Assembly: GCF_002848345.1 (NCBI RefSeq)
Contig: NZ_CP025429.1
Location: 2,480,001 to 2,544,000 of the forward strand
Source: Chromobacterium sp. ATCC 53434
GTDB taxonomy: Bacteria; Pseudomonadota; Gammaproteobacteria; Burkholderiales; Chromobacteriaceae
Direction of reading: 5' to 3'
DNA: 64,000 nucleotides
Each line of letters begins with the position of its first letter. Within the stretch, counting starts at the first letter, position 1. Positions 38,701 through 47,811 of this stretch are shown one piece after another. Under the pieces are notes generated by a model. The model saw only the letters and a list, made by a program, of their open reading frames with translations, ran no database searches and was not told where the DNA came from. The translations under genes were made by a program, and so were the position numbers.

Positions 38701-41700
38701 GCCACCACCTGCTGCAAGGCCTCGACGAAGCGGTGCAGATGACCGCGGCTGGCCAGGCGGAAGGTGGTCGGCACCAGATAGGGATCGCCTTCGCTTTCCA
38801 GCAGGTGGTGGAACAGGATGCCTTCCTGCAGCGGCGCCAGCGGGTAGATGTCCTGGATATTGGCCATGCCGCCGACAACGCCGGCGGCGATGCCGTCTAT
38901 CTGCGCCTGCTCCAACGACACCAGCGGCAGCATCGCCGGCGTGATGGCGTCGCAACCGTCGGCCGGAATGCCGTTGGCCGGCACCGCCACCTCGTCGGTC
39001 TCCTCGTTCAGGCCCGCCGCCAGCGCCGCCAGATCGGCCGCGCCGAACAGCTGGCGAATGTCGCAGCGCAGGCCGGCCTGACGCATCTTCTCCAGCAACT
39101 GCACCGCCAGCAGCGAATGGCCGCCGAGCTCGAAGAAGTTGTCGTGGCGACCGACGCGCTCGACGTTCAGCAGCGCGCCCCAGATCGCCGCCAGTTTTTC
39201 TTCCGCCTCGCCCTGCGGCGCCGCGTACTCGCGGCCGGACAACAGCGCCCCGTCCGGCGCCGGCAAGGCCTTGCGGTCCAGCTTGCCGTTCGGCGTCAGC
39301 GGGAAGGCGTCCAGCACGACGAAGGCGCTCGGTATCATGTACTCGGCCAGGTCCTTCGCCAGCTCGGCGCGCAGCGCCGCCGCCTCCGGCGCCGCGTCCG
39401 GCCGCGCCGTCAGATAGGCCACCAGCCGCTTGTCGCCCGGCGTGTCTTCCCAGACCTGCACCGTGGCCTCCTTGACGCCGGCGCAGGCTGCCAGCCGGGC
39501 CTCGATCTCGCCCAACTCGATGCGGAAGCCGCGTATCTTCACCTGGAAATCGTTGCGGCCCAGGTATTCGATGCTGCCGTCCGGCAGCCAGCGCCCCAGA
39601 TCGCCGGTCTTGTACATCCGCGCGTCCGCGCCGGTGTCGAACGGGTCGGACAGGAAACGCTCGGCGCTCAACTCGGGCCGGTTCAGATAACCGCGCCCGA
39701 CCTGCACCCCGGCGATATAGAGCTCGCCGGCCACGCCCGGCGGCACCGGTTCCAGCCTGCCGTCGAGGATGTACATCCGGGTATTGGCGAACGGCTTGCC
39801 TATGGTGACATTGACGGCATCCTGCTCCCCTTGCAGCCGGGTGGCGGTGCAGGAAACCGTCGCCTCGGTCGGGCCGTAGGTGTTGATCAGTCCGGCATGC
39901 TCCGGCCGGATCGCCTCCCAGGCGCGGACCTTCTGCGCCGACAGCGCGTCGCCGGTGACATTGATCAGCCGCACGCTTTCCAAATACAGCAGCGCCTGCA
40001 GCGGCTCCGCGCTCCATTGACCGATCAGCGTGTGCCAGTGCGCGGCGGTCATGTGCACGAAGCTGATCGCCTGCTTGCGGTGCGAGCCCGGATCGGCGGT
40101 GCCGAACAGCTCGGTCGCCAACACCAGGCAGGCGCCGGACGCCAAGGCCGGCAGCATCTCCTCCAGCGACAGGTCGAAATTCAGCGAATTCTGCTGCAGC
40201 ACGCGGTCGGCCGGCGTCAGTTCGAACCAGCGGATGGCGTCCAGCACGTAATTGACCAGGCCGCGATGTTCTATCATCACGCCCTTGGGATTGCCGGTGG
40301 AGCCCGAGGTGTAAATCACATAGGCCAGATTGCCGGCATCCAGATGCAGGCAGGCGGGATTGTCGCCGGACAGCGCGGCCCAGGCCGGCGCCTGCCGCGC
40401 CATATTGATCATCCGCGCCCCGCCGCCGACCGGCTCGAGAATGGCCTGGCCCTCGTCGTCGACCAGCACCAGCGCCGGCTTGCAGTCGCCGAGCATATAG
40501 GCCAGCCGGTCGGCCGGGTAGGCGGTGTCGAGCGGCACATAAGCGGCGCCCGATTTCAGGATGGCCAGCAGGCCGATCACCATGTCCAGGCCGCGCCTGG
40601 CGCACAGCGCCACCGCGTCGTCGCCCCTGACGCCCTGTAGGCGCAGATGCCGCGCCAAGCGGTTGGCGCGGCGATTCAATTCGGCGTAAGTCAGCGTCTG
40701 CCCGGCATGCTCGACCGCCGGCGCGCCGGGCCGGCTCTCCGCCTGCGCCTCGATCAATTGATGGATCAGCGCCTGGCGCGGGAAGTCGCGCTCGGTGGCG
40801 TTGAAGCCGCGCAATACCTGCTCGCGCTCCTTCGCGCTGAGCAAGGACAAGCCGCCCACCGGCTGCTCGTCGTCGGCCGCGAACGCTTCCAGCAAGGCGA
40901 AATAATGCCGCATCAGCTGCCGCACCAGCGCCTCGTCGAGCACCGCCGCGTCATAGCGGAAATAGCAGCGGATGCGATCGCCTACCGACAGCACGTCCAC
41001 CATCAGCGGCACATCGGCGTCGCCGGAGGCCGGGTACGGGAAACGACTGAGCGCCACCCCGCCCCAGCGCACCGGCGGCGTGGAATCGTCCGCCATCCAC
41101 AATGCGTCCAGCCCGCCGGTCTGCCGGCTCTTCTGGAAGGTCATCACGGTCTGGAACACCGGGGAGACTGCCGGATCGCGCACCAGGTCCAGGCCCTCCA
41201 GCACCTTGGAGAACGGGTACTTCTGGTTCTCTATGCCCTGCCGGATCAGCCGCTGCGCCTGCTGCACATGCTCCCGCACCGAAAGGGCGCCGTCGATCCG
41301 GACCCTGAGCGGCGCCATATTGATGAAGTCGCCGGCCACGCCGCCCCATTTGGCCTTGCTGCGGCCGGGCATCGTCGATCCGACGATGATGTCGTCCAAT
41401 CCGCTGTAACGGTGCAACAGCAGCTGGTAGGCCGCCAGCATGATGGGATACAGGCTGCCGTCGTAACGGGCCGCCATGTCTTTCAATCTCCCGGCCAGCG
41501 CATCCGGCACCAGCGGGTCCAGCGTGACCTTGCCGGAGACCGGCTCGCCGCGCCGCTGCGGCCATTGCAGCACCGGCAGCTCGCCGGCGAGCGAATCCAG
41601 CCAGAAGCGGCGCTGGGCGTCGGCCGCCGGGCTCTGCAGCCATTGCCGCTGCCATGCCACATAATCCGCGTAGCTGCGCCCGGAGGCCGGGGGCAGCGCT

Positions 41701-42185
41701 CCGCCGTCCAGCAGCGTGCCCAATTCCTCCAGCAATATCCAGTAGGTCCAGCCGTCGATGGCGATATGCTCGAAACTCAGCAGCATCACCGCGTCCGAGC
41801 CGCTGCGCCAATACCAGTGGGCCCGGATCATCGGCGGCCTGGCGATGTCGAACGGCAGGATGCAATCCCGCTTGATCCGCGCCTGGAGCGCCTCGTCGCC
41901 TTCGTCGTCGACATCCACCTCGATCACCTCGACGACGGCGTCGTCGACGATGCGGTAGGCCAGCTCGCCGTCCGTCATTTCAAAAGCCGCCCGCAGCATC
42001 GAGTGCCGATCTATCAGCGACGACAAGGCGGCGGCCAGCCGCCGCGGGTTCAGATCGCCGCTGACGCTGGCGCAGAATGGACTATTGCTTTGACCCTGGC
42101 CGGCCGGGTTCAGCAAATACTGGATCCAACGGCTTTTCTGGGTTTCGGAAAGGGGGTAGCTCTGAGATTGGGCAGCGGCAGACAT
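35736..42185 (-). CDS. NRPS, initiating two modules (C-A-T-C/E-A-T)
   Basis: A 2149-residue synthetase with modules 1 and 2. It opens with a condensation domain ([14 protein letters not shown]) rather than an A domain, so the first residue is probably acylated. Its core reads EHIAIDG instead of HHxxxDG, with the catalytic second His kept. A1 code by eye: D-L-E-H-N-T-T-V-S. The Glu at the third position suits a basic side chain, and from memory this resembles codes for 2,4-diaminobutyrate (Dab), in line with the dat gene. C2 is a dual C/E domain (HHLLESEGD; core HHLIMDN). A2 code D-A-L-W-L-G-C-T-F is Val-like. Carrier serines lie near 1020 and 2085. ATG 42185 is preferred to the in-frame GTG at 42197. 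Confidence 0.94.
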   Translation of the reverse strand: MSAAAQSQSYPLSETQKSRWIQYLLNPAGQGQSNSPFCASVSGDLNPRRLAAALSSLIDRHSMLRAAFEMTDGELAYRIVDDAVVEVIEVDVDDEGDEALQARIKRDCILPFDIARPPMIRAHWYWRSGSDAVMLLSFEHIAIDGWTYWILLEELGTLLDGGALPPASGRSYADYVAWQRQWLQSPAADAQRRFWLDSLAGELPVLQWPQRRGEPVSGKVTLDPLVPDALAGRLKDMAARYDGSLYPIMLAAYQLLLHRYSGLDDIIVGSTMPGRSKAKWGGVAGDFINMAPLRVRIDGALSVREHVQQAQRLIRQGIENQKYPFSKVLEGLDLVRDPAVSPVFQTVMTFQKSRQTGGLDALWMADDSTPPVRWGGVALSRFPYPASGDADVPLMVDVLSVGDRIRCYFRYDAAVLDEALVRQLMRHYFALLEAFAADDEQPVGGLSLLSAKEREQVLRGFNATERDFPRQALIHQLIEAQAESRPGAPAVEHAGQTLTYAELNRRANRLARHLRLQGVRGDDAVALCARRGLDMVIGLLAILKSGAAYVPLDTAYPADRLAYMLGDCKPALVLVDDEGQAILEPVGGGARMINMARQAPAWAALSGDNPACLHLDAGNLAYVIYTSGSTGNPKGVMIEHRGLVNYVLDAIRWFELTPADRVLQQNSLNFDLSLEEMLPALASGACLVLATELFGTADPGSHRKQAISFVHMTAAHWHTLIGQWSAEPLQALLYLESVRLINVTGDALSAQKVRAWEAIRPEHAGLINTYGPTEATVSCTATRLQGEQDAVNVTIGKPFANTRMYILDGRLEPVPPGVAGELYIAGVQVGRGYLNRPELSAERFLSDPFDTGADARMYKTGDLGRWLPDGSIEYLGRNDFQVKIRGFRIELGEIEARLAACAGVKEATVQVWEDTPGDKRLVAYLTARPDAAPEAAALRAELAKDLAEYMIPSAFVVLDAFPLTPNGKLDRKALPAPDGALLSGREYAAPQGEAEEKLAAIWGALLNVERVGRHDNFFELGGHSLLAVQLLEKMRQAGLRCDIRQLFGAADLAALAAGLNEETDEVAVPANGIPADGCDAITPAMLPLVSLEQAQIDGIAAGVVGGMANIQDIYPLAPLQEGILFHHLLESEGDPYLVPTTFRLASRGHLHRFVEALQQVVARHDILRTAIQWQGLPEPVQVVWREASVAVAVETATLDPADGPLDAQLAQHYDPRRMRLDVTRAPLLRAVVAEEADGECWLRLLAHHLIMDNTGLAVLLSEIGQILSGRGDALPPALPFRHFVAQARLGVGAAEHEAYFRAELGEIDEPTLAFGLQGGGGELEEGRLSLPAALTDSLRRQARRLGVGVASLVHLAWGRLLARASGRDTVVFGTVLFGRLQGGAGADRALGLFINTLPLKLAFGEASVEQAARRTQQALTRLLRHEHAPLALAQRCSGVAAPLPLFNTLLNYRHAEEGESAQALWDGVEALPSEERSSYPLTLSVDDFGDAGLALQAQAPASVGAARVCAMMERTLAALAQALEAGGDEPARALEVLPDAEKRLLLDDFNATAAPYPDQALVHQMFEARAAERPDAPALIDGGETLSYGELNRRANRLAHKLTALGVRAGECVALNLPRGAGLLTAVLGVLKAGAVYMPLDDVLSLERQELMLSDSGARLLLDAAWLSDADLASLPDDNPSVAGDSSQPAYLMYTSGSTGQPKGVLVPHRGISRLVCNNGYADFGADDRIAWASNPAFDASTLEIWAALAHGGQLVAIDRDTLLDAHRLGDALRRHRVSVLWLTAGLFHQHADGLGEAFGGLRYLLLGGDVLDPRVVARVMRGHPPRHLLNCYGPTETTTFALTHEVRADIDDSAPIPLGRPIANTVVHVLDADGQLAPLGAVGEIHIGGPGVALGYLKRPELTDERFIADPFSADAEARLYKTGDLGRWLPDGCVEYLGRTDFQVKIRGFRVEPGEIEARLSACAGVREAAVLAREDAPGDKRLVAYLTAKPGATLEAAALRGELARDLAEYMVPGAFVVLEAFPLTPNGKLDRRALPAPDGALLAGREYEAPQGEVEDALAAIWRALLNVERVGRHDNFFELGGHSLLAVQLLTRVREAFEIDLPMSQLFSHPTIALFEECVIDAQLLQFDAESLQALHETELTLES

Positions 42186-42275
42186 ATTCCTACTCACGAG
42201 TCAGGAAGATTGAGAAATGGGCGCGAATCCAGGCGGGCGGCCCGGATGCCGGGCCGCCCAGCCGGGAGCGGTCGA

Positions 42276-43556
42276 TCAGGCCACGGAGGTTTCCACCGTC
42301 TGCCCCAGCAAGGCGAGCGCGCAGTCGGCGATGCGCTGCCCGGCGGACAGCAGCGTCCGGCGCTCCATCGTCAGCACCGGCATCAGCTTCAGCACCTCGT
42401 TGCGGGGGCCGCACACCTCGATCAACAGGCCGTCGTCGAACAGACGGCGCGCGGCGGCGCGCGCATGCTCGGGCTGGCTAAAGCGCAAACCCAGCATCAG
42501 GCCCTTGCCTATCACATCGATCTCGCCGGCCGCGGGGGCCGTGGCGCGGCGCAAGGCCTCGGCCAGCGCGTCGCCCTTGCTGGCCACTTCCCGCGCGAAA
42601 TCGGGCGTGCTCCAATACTTCTTCAGCGCCGCCGTGGCCATCACCATCGCCAGGTTGTTGCCGCGGAAAGTGCCGTTGTGCTCGCCCGGCTTCCAGATAT
42701 CGATCTCAGGCTTGATCAGGTTCAGCGAGAACGGCAGCCCCGCCCCGCTCAGGGACTTGGACAGGCAGACGATGTCCGGCTCTATGCCGGCGTGCTCGAA
42801 ACTGAAGAAGCGGCCGGTGCGGCCGCAGCCGGTCTGAATCTCGTCGACGATCAGCAAGGCGCCCAGCTGCCTGGCCAGCGCGGCCACGCCCTGCAGCCAT
42901 TTCGCCGAGGCGCAGTTCAGTCCGCCTTCGCCCTGCACGCACTCCAGCACGAAGGCCGCCGGCGCGTCTATGCCGAAACCCGGACGGCACAGCATGTCGC
43001 GCAACACGCCCAGCTGGCTGTCGACATCGCCCTGTATCGCGCCCTCGAACGGCAAGCGCACCACGCCCGGCACCTGCACCACCAGCGAAGCCCGCTTGAC
43101 GGCGTTGGCCGTCACCGACAAGGCGCCCAGCGACATGCCGTGATAGCCGCCGGAGAAGCAGGCGATGTCCGGCCGCTGCGTCACCTTCCGCGCCAGCTTC
43201 AGCGCCGCCTCCACCGCATTGGCCCCGGTCGGTCCGGTGAACTGCAGCTTGTAATCCAGCCCCCTGGGACGCAGGATCAGATCACGGAAGGCCTCGATGA
43301 ACTCGGCCTTGGCCTCGGTGTTCAGGTCCAGACCGTTCAAAATCCCTTCGCCGCGCATATAGGCCACCGCGGCTTCCACCATGTCTTCGTCGTTATGACC
43401 GTAGTTGAGCGATCCCGCGCCCGCGAAGAAATCCAGGTACCGTTTGCCGTCCACATCGCGCAAGAACTCTCCCTTGGCCTGGGAGAACACCGCGGGGAAG
43501 GCCCGGCAATAACTGCGCACTTCCGACTCCGTCTCATTGAAGATCGTTGCCACCAT
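42276..43556 (-). CDS. dat: Diaminobutyrate-2-oxoglutarate aminotransferase
   Basis: A 426-residue class III PLP aminotransferase of the EctB/Dat/PvdH group, which makes L-2,4-diaminobutyrate from aspartate semialdehyde with glutamate. Visible features: FTGPTGANAVEAALKLARK, the PLP-stacking region CFSGGYHGMSLGAL, LIVDEIQTGCGRTG with the cofactor-binding Asp, and the Schiff-base Lys in CLSKSLSG near residue 266. It is the first gene of the NRPS operon, 90 bases before the first synthetase, and no ectoine genes adjoin it, so it very probably feeds Dab to an A domain (A1 is the best candidate). A GGGAG ribosome-binding site lies about nine bases before the ATG. The 270-base upstream region is strikingly AT-rich. 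Confidence 0.92.
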   Translation of the reverse strand: MVATIFNETESEVRSYCRAFPAVFSQAKGEFLRDVDGKRYLDFFAGAGSLNYGHNDEDMVEAAVAYMRGEGILNGLDLNTEAKAEFIEAFRDLILRPRGLDYKLQFTGPTGANAVEAALKLARKVTQRPDIACFSGGYHGMSLGALSVTANAVKRASLVVQVPGVVRLPFEGAIQGDVDSQLGVLRDMLCRPGFGIDAPAAFVLECVQGEGGLNCASAKWLQGVAALARQLGALLIVDEIQTGCGRTGRFFSFEHAGIEPDIVCLSKSLSGAGLPFSLNLIKPEIDIWKPGEHNGTFRGNNLAMVMATAALKKYWSTPDFAREVASKGDALAEALRRATAPAAGEIDVIGKGLMLGLRFSQPEHARAAARRLFDDGLLIEVCGPRNEVLKLMPVLTMERRTLLSAGQRIADCALALLGQTVETSVA

Positions 43557-43745
43557 CGCACTCAGCTCCCGTACATATTTGTCATATTATTTGAATAGAA
43601 CAAATTACATTGAGATTATTACATGACAATGATTGACTAACAAAGCAAAAATTATGCAAAACAAATATAATTAAGACATTTCATTGCAAGACATTTTCAG
43701 TCGTTCTGCGGGGAATCGAGGCGGACGATAGCGATGATGGCAGGC

Positions 43746-43778
43746 AAAAAGAAGAGCCGGCGCGGGTTTCGCGCCGGC
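43746..43778 (-). terminator. Rho-independent terminator of the DUF2860 gene
   Basis: A perfect nine-base stem (GCCGGCGCG/CGCGCCGGC, five-base loop), with the minus-strand transcript running on into TCTTCTTTTT. It insulates the dat-NRPS operon from the gene upstream. Between it and dat (43557-43745) lies AT-rich DNA holding the presumed operon promoter; I could not fix its -10/-35. Confidence 0.85.
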
Positions 43779-43830
43779 ATGCGGGGAAAATCAGTGAGAT
43801 TGGAAATACCGGGCCCGGCCCGGATTCGGC

Positions 43831-44820
43831 TTAGAAATTGTACGACACCCCGACATTGACAGCGCCGACCTTGCCGTAGAAGAAGGCGATGTCGGAATCG
43901 GATTTGCCGTACAGCAGCGAGGCGTAGGCGGATACCGGCTTGTATCCCCATATCCCGTTGCGGATATAGGTCGCGCTGGCCAGCAGGTCGGAACTGTCGG
44001 CCTTGGCGCCGGCGAACAGCGGATTGCCCGCGTCGTACCGCGTCTTGGTCGCCGCCAGCGAAGCCTGCAGCACATTGGCGCCGGCCTTCCACTCGTAATC
44101 CAGCTTGACGCCGGCCCGCTTGAAGCGCATCGCGTCGCCGTCGGCGTTGTTCTTGCCGTAGATCAGCGCCGGCGTCAGCGTCTGGCTGCCGTCCAGCTTG
44201 AAGGCGTAGCCCAGCTGCGCGTCGACGCTGGAACCGCTTCTTCTGAGCCGATTCTGATCGGCGGCGGACAGGCCTGCCGCCTGGCCGCTGCTTTCCTGGC
44301 CCAGCGTGATATGGTTGTAGGAGACGCCGGCGGTCACGCCGGTGCCCAGGATGCCGTCCCAGTTGACCCCGAAGCCGGAGGTCTTCAGCTTGGTATCGGA
44401 ACGCGCGACGTTCAGCGCGTACGGATCGGTCCACACCTCCTGCTGATCGTAGGTGAAGCCGGCGGTCAGCAAGCCCTGGTCGTCAAAGCGGTGGCGTGCG
44501 CCAAGCTGCAGCGCGCTGCCCAGCCCCAGCTTCTCCACCGGCGCCAGGCCGAAGAACAACTGGGTCTGGCTGCCGGGAATGGAATAGAACAGGCTGCCCC
44601 GCGGCAGGGCGGTGGCATAGTCGTCGGACGCCGGCTGCTGATTAAGCGTGGTGATCGTCTTGCGGTTGTCGTTCTGCGACTTCACGAAGTTCGAGGAGAC
44701 CTGGTAAAAGCCCAGTCCCAGCCCGATCGACCCGGACCATCCGTCCGGCTGGGCCGCATCCGCGGCCCAGACCAGGCCCGGCGCAACCATCATCATCAAA
44801 GTGCTCGCCAACTTTTTCAT
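43831..44820 (-). CDS. DUF2860-like outer-membrane beta-barrel protein
   Basis: A 329-residue secreted protein with a clear signal peptide (MKKLASTLMMMVAPGLVWAADA). The mature protein shows alternating hydrophobic beta strands throughout and ends in the aromatic VGVSYNF expected of an outer-membrane barrel. The pattern resembles the DUF2860 family known from Vibrio and relatives. It has a good ribosome-binding site (AAGGAAG) and its own terminator, so it is a single-gene unit lying between the two arms of the biosynthetic locus. It may be an uptake or export pore for the product, but that is inference; an unrelated barrel is equally possible. Confidence 0.75.
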   Translation of the reverse strand: MKKLASTLMMMVAPGLVWAADAAQPDGWSGSIGLGLGFYQVSSNFVKSQNDNRKTITTLNQQPASDDYATALPRGSLFYSIPGSQTQLFFGLAPVEKLGLGSALQLGARHRFDDQGLLTAGFTYDQQEVWTDPYALNVARSDTKLKTSGFGVNWDGILGTGVTAGVSYNHITLGQESSGQAAGLSAADQNRLRRSGSSVDAQLGYAFKLDGSQTLTPALIYGKNNADGDAMRFKRAGVKLDYEWKAGANVLQASLAATKTRYDAGNPLFAGAKADSSDLLASATYIRNGIWGYKPVSAYASLLYGKSDSDIAFFYGKVGAVNVGVSYNF

Positions 44821-45471
44821 CAATGGACTTCCTTGTCGTTTCTGCTCGGAAATGATCAATCTCTCCGACTGCCGGGAGGGGATGGCAGTTCGCCCTGCCC
44901 CGCCAGCGAATGAGAAAACGCCATAATATTGCTTCATGCATAAAATTATCAAATTTAAATTTCTTTAGCATATTTTCAATCAGAACAAACCATGCGCCCT
45001 CCCCGAGCGCTGCGCGCGGGAAATAAAAAAAGAGTCCTAAGCGCCTGTTCAAGATCTTTTTGCCGGCAACGCAGCCCAAACGCGGCGATCCGATCCGGCC
45101 CAGGCCGCCCGACGAAATCGCCGGGCGGCTGTTTAACAATCCATGCCAAATATTTCAACAGCATTATTAGGCATATCGCTGCGGCCGCCACGCCGGCCGA
45201 TCCCTCCGCTCCTGTCCTTGCGCAAAACGCCTGTGCGCCAAGGCTCCGGCCCATCGCGCCAGGCCGGCTTTTCGCGCCGGCGGCCCCTCGACCGGGCGAA
45301 AACCTCATGTCAAATCGGTAAAAATACTTATGAATAGATTACACAGACGGTGATATTTCCACATAACCATATATCAAAAAATTCTTGCATTCTGGGTACG
45401 CGTTTCTACGCTGAGAAAATCGCACACCGGCTGTTGAGTCCCCAGAACGTTGAATATCAAAGGATATTGAC
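44821..45471. other. 651-base intergenic control region between divergent units
   Basis: No convincing gene lies here; the short open frames have no family features. It must hold the promoters of the DUF2860 gene (leftward) and the cupin-led operon (rightward). Visible elements: a GC stem GCCGCCCG/CGGGCGGC (45104-45129) followed by TGTTT, a possible terminator or remnant; an A7 tract at 45024-45030; AT-rich stretches at 44935-44980 and 45310-45400; and a weak TTGCAT at about 45394 upstream of the operon. The cupin gene has a clear AAAGGA ribosome-binding site. I saw no palindrome fitting a LuxR/CviR-type box. Confidence 0.5.
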
Positions 45472-46182
45472 ATGGAAATGTTCGACATACGCCAAGCACT
45501 GTCGCGACACGATCTGGACCAGCGCTTCCCATCCTGCCTGCATGTCCCGGCCGGCATCCAGGAGACCCGGGTGGAGCCCGGTTGCACCGCCTACGGTTTT
45601 GTCCTGCAGGGACCGCTGCAGGTCTTCCACGCCGATCTGGAGCAAACGCTGCACGCCGGCATGTTCTTCTCGGTGCCCGGCCCCGCGCGGCTCGGCCCCT
45701 TCGTCGGACTGGTCGGCATCCGCCAGGATTATCACGGCGCGCCGCTGTACGGCGGCCCGGTGGAGCGGCTGGGCCGGCTGAAATACATCGACGGCTGCTC
45801 CGACAGCCTGCTGATCTCGCCCATCATCAAGGGCGACCCCTGCCTCAACTACTTGTATGTGCCGCCGCACCTGCACCAGACCGCCCACACCCACCCGTCG
45901 GTGCGCATCGGCATCATCATCGAGGGCGAAGGCTATTGTCTGACCGAGCAGGAACGTCTGGAACTGGTCGCCGGCAAGATCTTCGTGCTGCCCGCCGACG
46001 AGATCCACAGTTTCCACACCGAACACAGCCCGCTGCGCATCGTGATCTACCACCCGGACTCGGACTTCGGCCCGACCCACGAGGAACATCCGATGATCAA
46101 CCGCACCCTGGTCGACGGCGTGTCCTTGGCCGGCGACAACCGTTATCGCACCAGCAAAATCTCCGAATACGTGGCCAACTGA
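45472..46182 (+). CDS. Cupin-domain protein
   Basis: A 236-residue protein of double-stranded beta-helix type. A metal site is likely: HQTAHTHPSVR (cupin motif 1, near residues 135-145) and GKIFVLPADEIHSFH (motif 2, near 169-183) supply three to four His; the usual motif 1 Glu seems replaced by Arg. An N-terminal degenerate cupin half (PAGIQETRVEPG, GMFFSVPG) suggests a bicupin. No helix-turn-helix is seen, so it is an enzyme or binding protein rather than an AraC regulator. It is the first gene of the plus-strand operon and lies six bases before an aminoacyl-tRNA-synthetase-like gene, recalling the cupin-MetRS fusions that form N-N bonds, though here the synthetase is class II. Confidence 0.8.
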   Translation: MEMFDIRQALSRHDLDQRFPSCLHVPAGIQETRVEPGCTAYGFVLQGPLQVFHADLEQTLHAGMFFSVPGPARLGPFVGLVGIRQDYHGAPLYGGPVERLGRLKYIDGCSDSLLISPIIKGDPCLNYLYVPPHLHQTAHTHPSVRIGIIIEGEGYCLTEQERLELVAGKIFVLPADEIHSFHTEHSPLRIVIYHPDSDFGPTHEEHPMINRTLVDGVSLAGDNRYRTSKISEYVAN

Positions 46183-46187
46183 GCCCC

Positions 46188-47780
46188 ATGCCAAGCGATG
46201 TCCATCCGGGCCCCCCGTGCCCGCAGATCGACGCGGACGCGCTGTCCGGCGCCCTGCCGCCCCTGCCCGGCTGGCTGGCCGACCTGCGCCCGGTCGCGCC
46301 GCGGCTGCCGTGGCCGCCGCGCCCGTCCGAGCCGAGCCTCGACCTGAACCAGGGCGAATTCGCGCGCCTGCTCAAGCAGGCCGGCGTCTGCGACCTCGGC
46401 GCCGTGCCGGTGCCCGGCGCCTGCGTGCTGCTGCCATGGGGCGTGGCGCTGAGCGAACGGCTGGCGCAATTGCTGCGCGAGGCCTTCGGCGAGCTGGAGC
46501 TGGACGAGTACGCCTATCCCCAGGTGGTGCCGCAGGAATGCTTCGAGCCGATGGCCGATCTGCTGGACGCCGAGCGCTGCCTGCTGCAGGTGGCCACCGG
46601 CCTGGACCGGGCCCAGGGCCGCTCGCGCGGCGTGCTGACGCCCACCGGCGAACAGGTGATCGCCAGCCACTGGCGACAGTTGCTCAGCCAGCCTGAAACG
46701 CTGCCCATCCGCCTGTTCCAGCGCGCGCGCTATTTTCGGCCGGTCAGCTCGGCCGACCGCAGCGGCAAGGGCGTGTTCGCCGCGCTGGAGGCGGCCGACG
46801 TATTCGAATTCCACTGCTGCCACGCCGCCATGCCGGACGCGCAGCGCGATCTGCAACGGCTGCACCTGGGCCTGGCGCGGCTGGCGGAATCGCTGCCGCT
46901 GCCCCAGCTGGTCGGCGTGCGCCCGCCCTGGGGCAACCGCGAGGCCTTGTACGAATGGGCCGTCGGCGGCGACACCCCGTTGCCCAGCGGCGAATGCGTG
47001 CAGACCTCGGCGCTGTATTTTCAAGGACAGCGGCTGTCCCGACGCTATGACATCGGCCTGGGAAAGGGCGAGCAGCGGCGGCACGCCTGGCAGTTGGACG
47101 GCTTCGCCAGCCGGCGGATGCTGTACGCCCAGCTGTTCCTGTCGGCCAAGGCCGACGGCTCGCTGTCGGTTCATCCCCGGCTGGCGCCGGTGCAGGTGGC
47201 CATACTGGCGCGCGCCCCGGGCGAGGACGACGGGCGGCGGCTGCACGGCCTGCAACAGCGGCTGCGGGCGCTCGGCCTGCGTCCGGCGCTGGAACACTGC
47301 GACGACGCCAAGGCGCTGACGGCCAGAATCCGGCATTGGCGCAAGCGCGGCGCGCCGCTGCTGCTGCTGTATTTCGGCCAGCGCCATGCCCAGGACCTGC
47401 CCAGGCTGCGCCTGTACCGCACCGATACCGACCAGGAGCTGGAGCTGGAGCTGGCGACCGCCCCGACCGACGATGCCGACGCCTTGTCGCAGCGGCTGGC
47501 CGACGCGCTGGCCGATATCGACGACTACGCCGGCGCCGCCGTGCTGCGCCGCGCGCGCGGCCAGATCGCCTTCGCGGCGTCGGAAGCGGAGGCCCGCCAG
47601 GCGCTGGCGGCGCGCAAGAGCGTGATCGCGCCGGTCTGTCCGACGCGGCTGCACACCGAGGCGGTGGCGGCGTGGCGCATGGGAGAGCTGTGCAGCTTCG
47701 CGGCGGCGGACGAGCCCGCCCCGTGCATTTTTTCAGGCAGGCCGACCTGGGCGCGGGCCCTGCTGTCGCGGCGCATCTGA
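46188..47780 (+). CDS. Prolyl-tRNA-synthetase-like class II ligase paralogue
   Basis: A 530-residue protein with a class IIa synthetase core resembling ProRS: LPWGVALSERLAQLLREAFG with YAYPQVVPQECFEP (motif 1 region, about residues 83-120), GVLTPTGEQVIASHW in place of the GPTxEExI segment, LFQRARYFRP in place of the motif 2 KFRDE, then ADVFEFH. The C-terminal half has LAPVQVAIL and a HGTP-type anticodon-binding fold. Motif 2's Glu is replaced by Pro and the REF/KD residues by ALEAAD, so it is not expected to charge tRNA normally. Housekeeping ProRS would be elsewhere. In this operon it probably adenylates an amino acid for a biosynthetic step. Confidence 0.75.
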   Translation: MPSDVHPGPPCPQIDADALSGALPPLPGWLADLRPVAPRLPWPPRPSEPSLDLNQGEFARLLKQAGVCDLGAVPVPGACVLLPWGVALSERLAQLLREAFGELELDEYAYPQVVPQECFEPMADLLDAERCLLQVATGLDRAQGRSRGVLTPTGEQVIASHWRQLLSQPETLPIRLFQRARYFRPVSSADRSGKGVFAALEAADVFEFHCCHAAMPDAQRDLQRLHLGLARLAESLPLPQLVGVRPPWGNREALYEWAVGGDTPLPSGECVQTSALYFQGQRLSRRYDIGLGKGEQRRHAWQLDGFASRRMLYAQLFLSAKADGSLSVHPRLAPVQVAILARAPGEDDGRRLHGLQQRLRALGLRPALEHCDDAKALTARIRHWRKRGAPLLLLYFGQRHAQDLPRLRLYRTDTDQELELELATAPTDDADALSQRLADALADIDDYAGAAVLRRARGQIAFAASEAEARQALAARKSVIAPVCPTRLHTEAVAAWRMGELCSFAAADEPAPCIFSGRPTWARALLSRRI

Positions 47781-47811
47781 GCCCGGCCCCATCTTTAGCA
47801 AAGGAGAAGAC

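Noticed and set aside
35715..40640. Very long open frames on the plus strand opposite the NRPS genes
   Set aside because: They are antisense frames kept open by high GC and codon bias; their translations are Gln/Arg/His-rich repeats without family features.
43600..43660. Possible Fur box upstream of dat
   Set aside because: One half (GACAATGAT) resembles a Fur hexamer pair, but the other half does not match, so iron control is not supported.
45020..45110. Insertion-sequence end
   Set aside because: The stretch around an A-run and a GTTCAAGATC segment looked faintly like an IS terminus, but there is no transposase, second end or target duplication.
44821..45471. LuxR/CviR-type quorum box or small genes in the intergenic region
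   Set aside because: No CTG-N-CC-N4-GG-N-CAG-like palindrome was found, and the short frames lack ribosome-binding sites and recognisable protein features.
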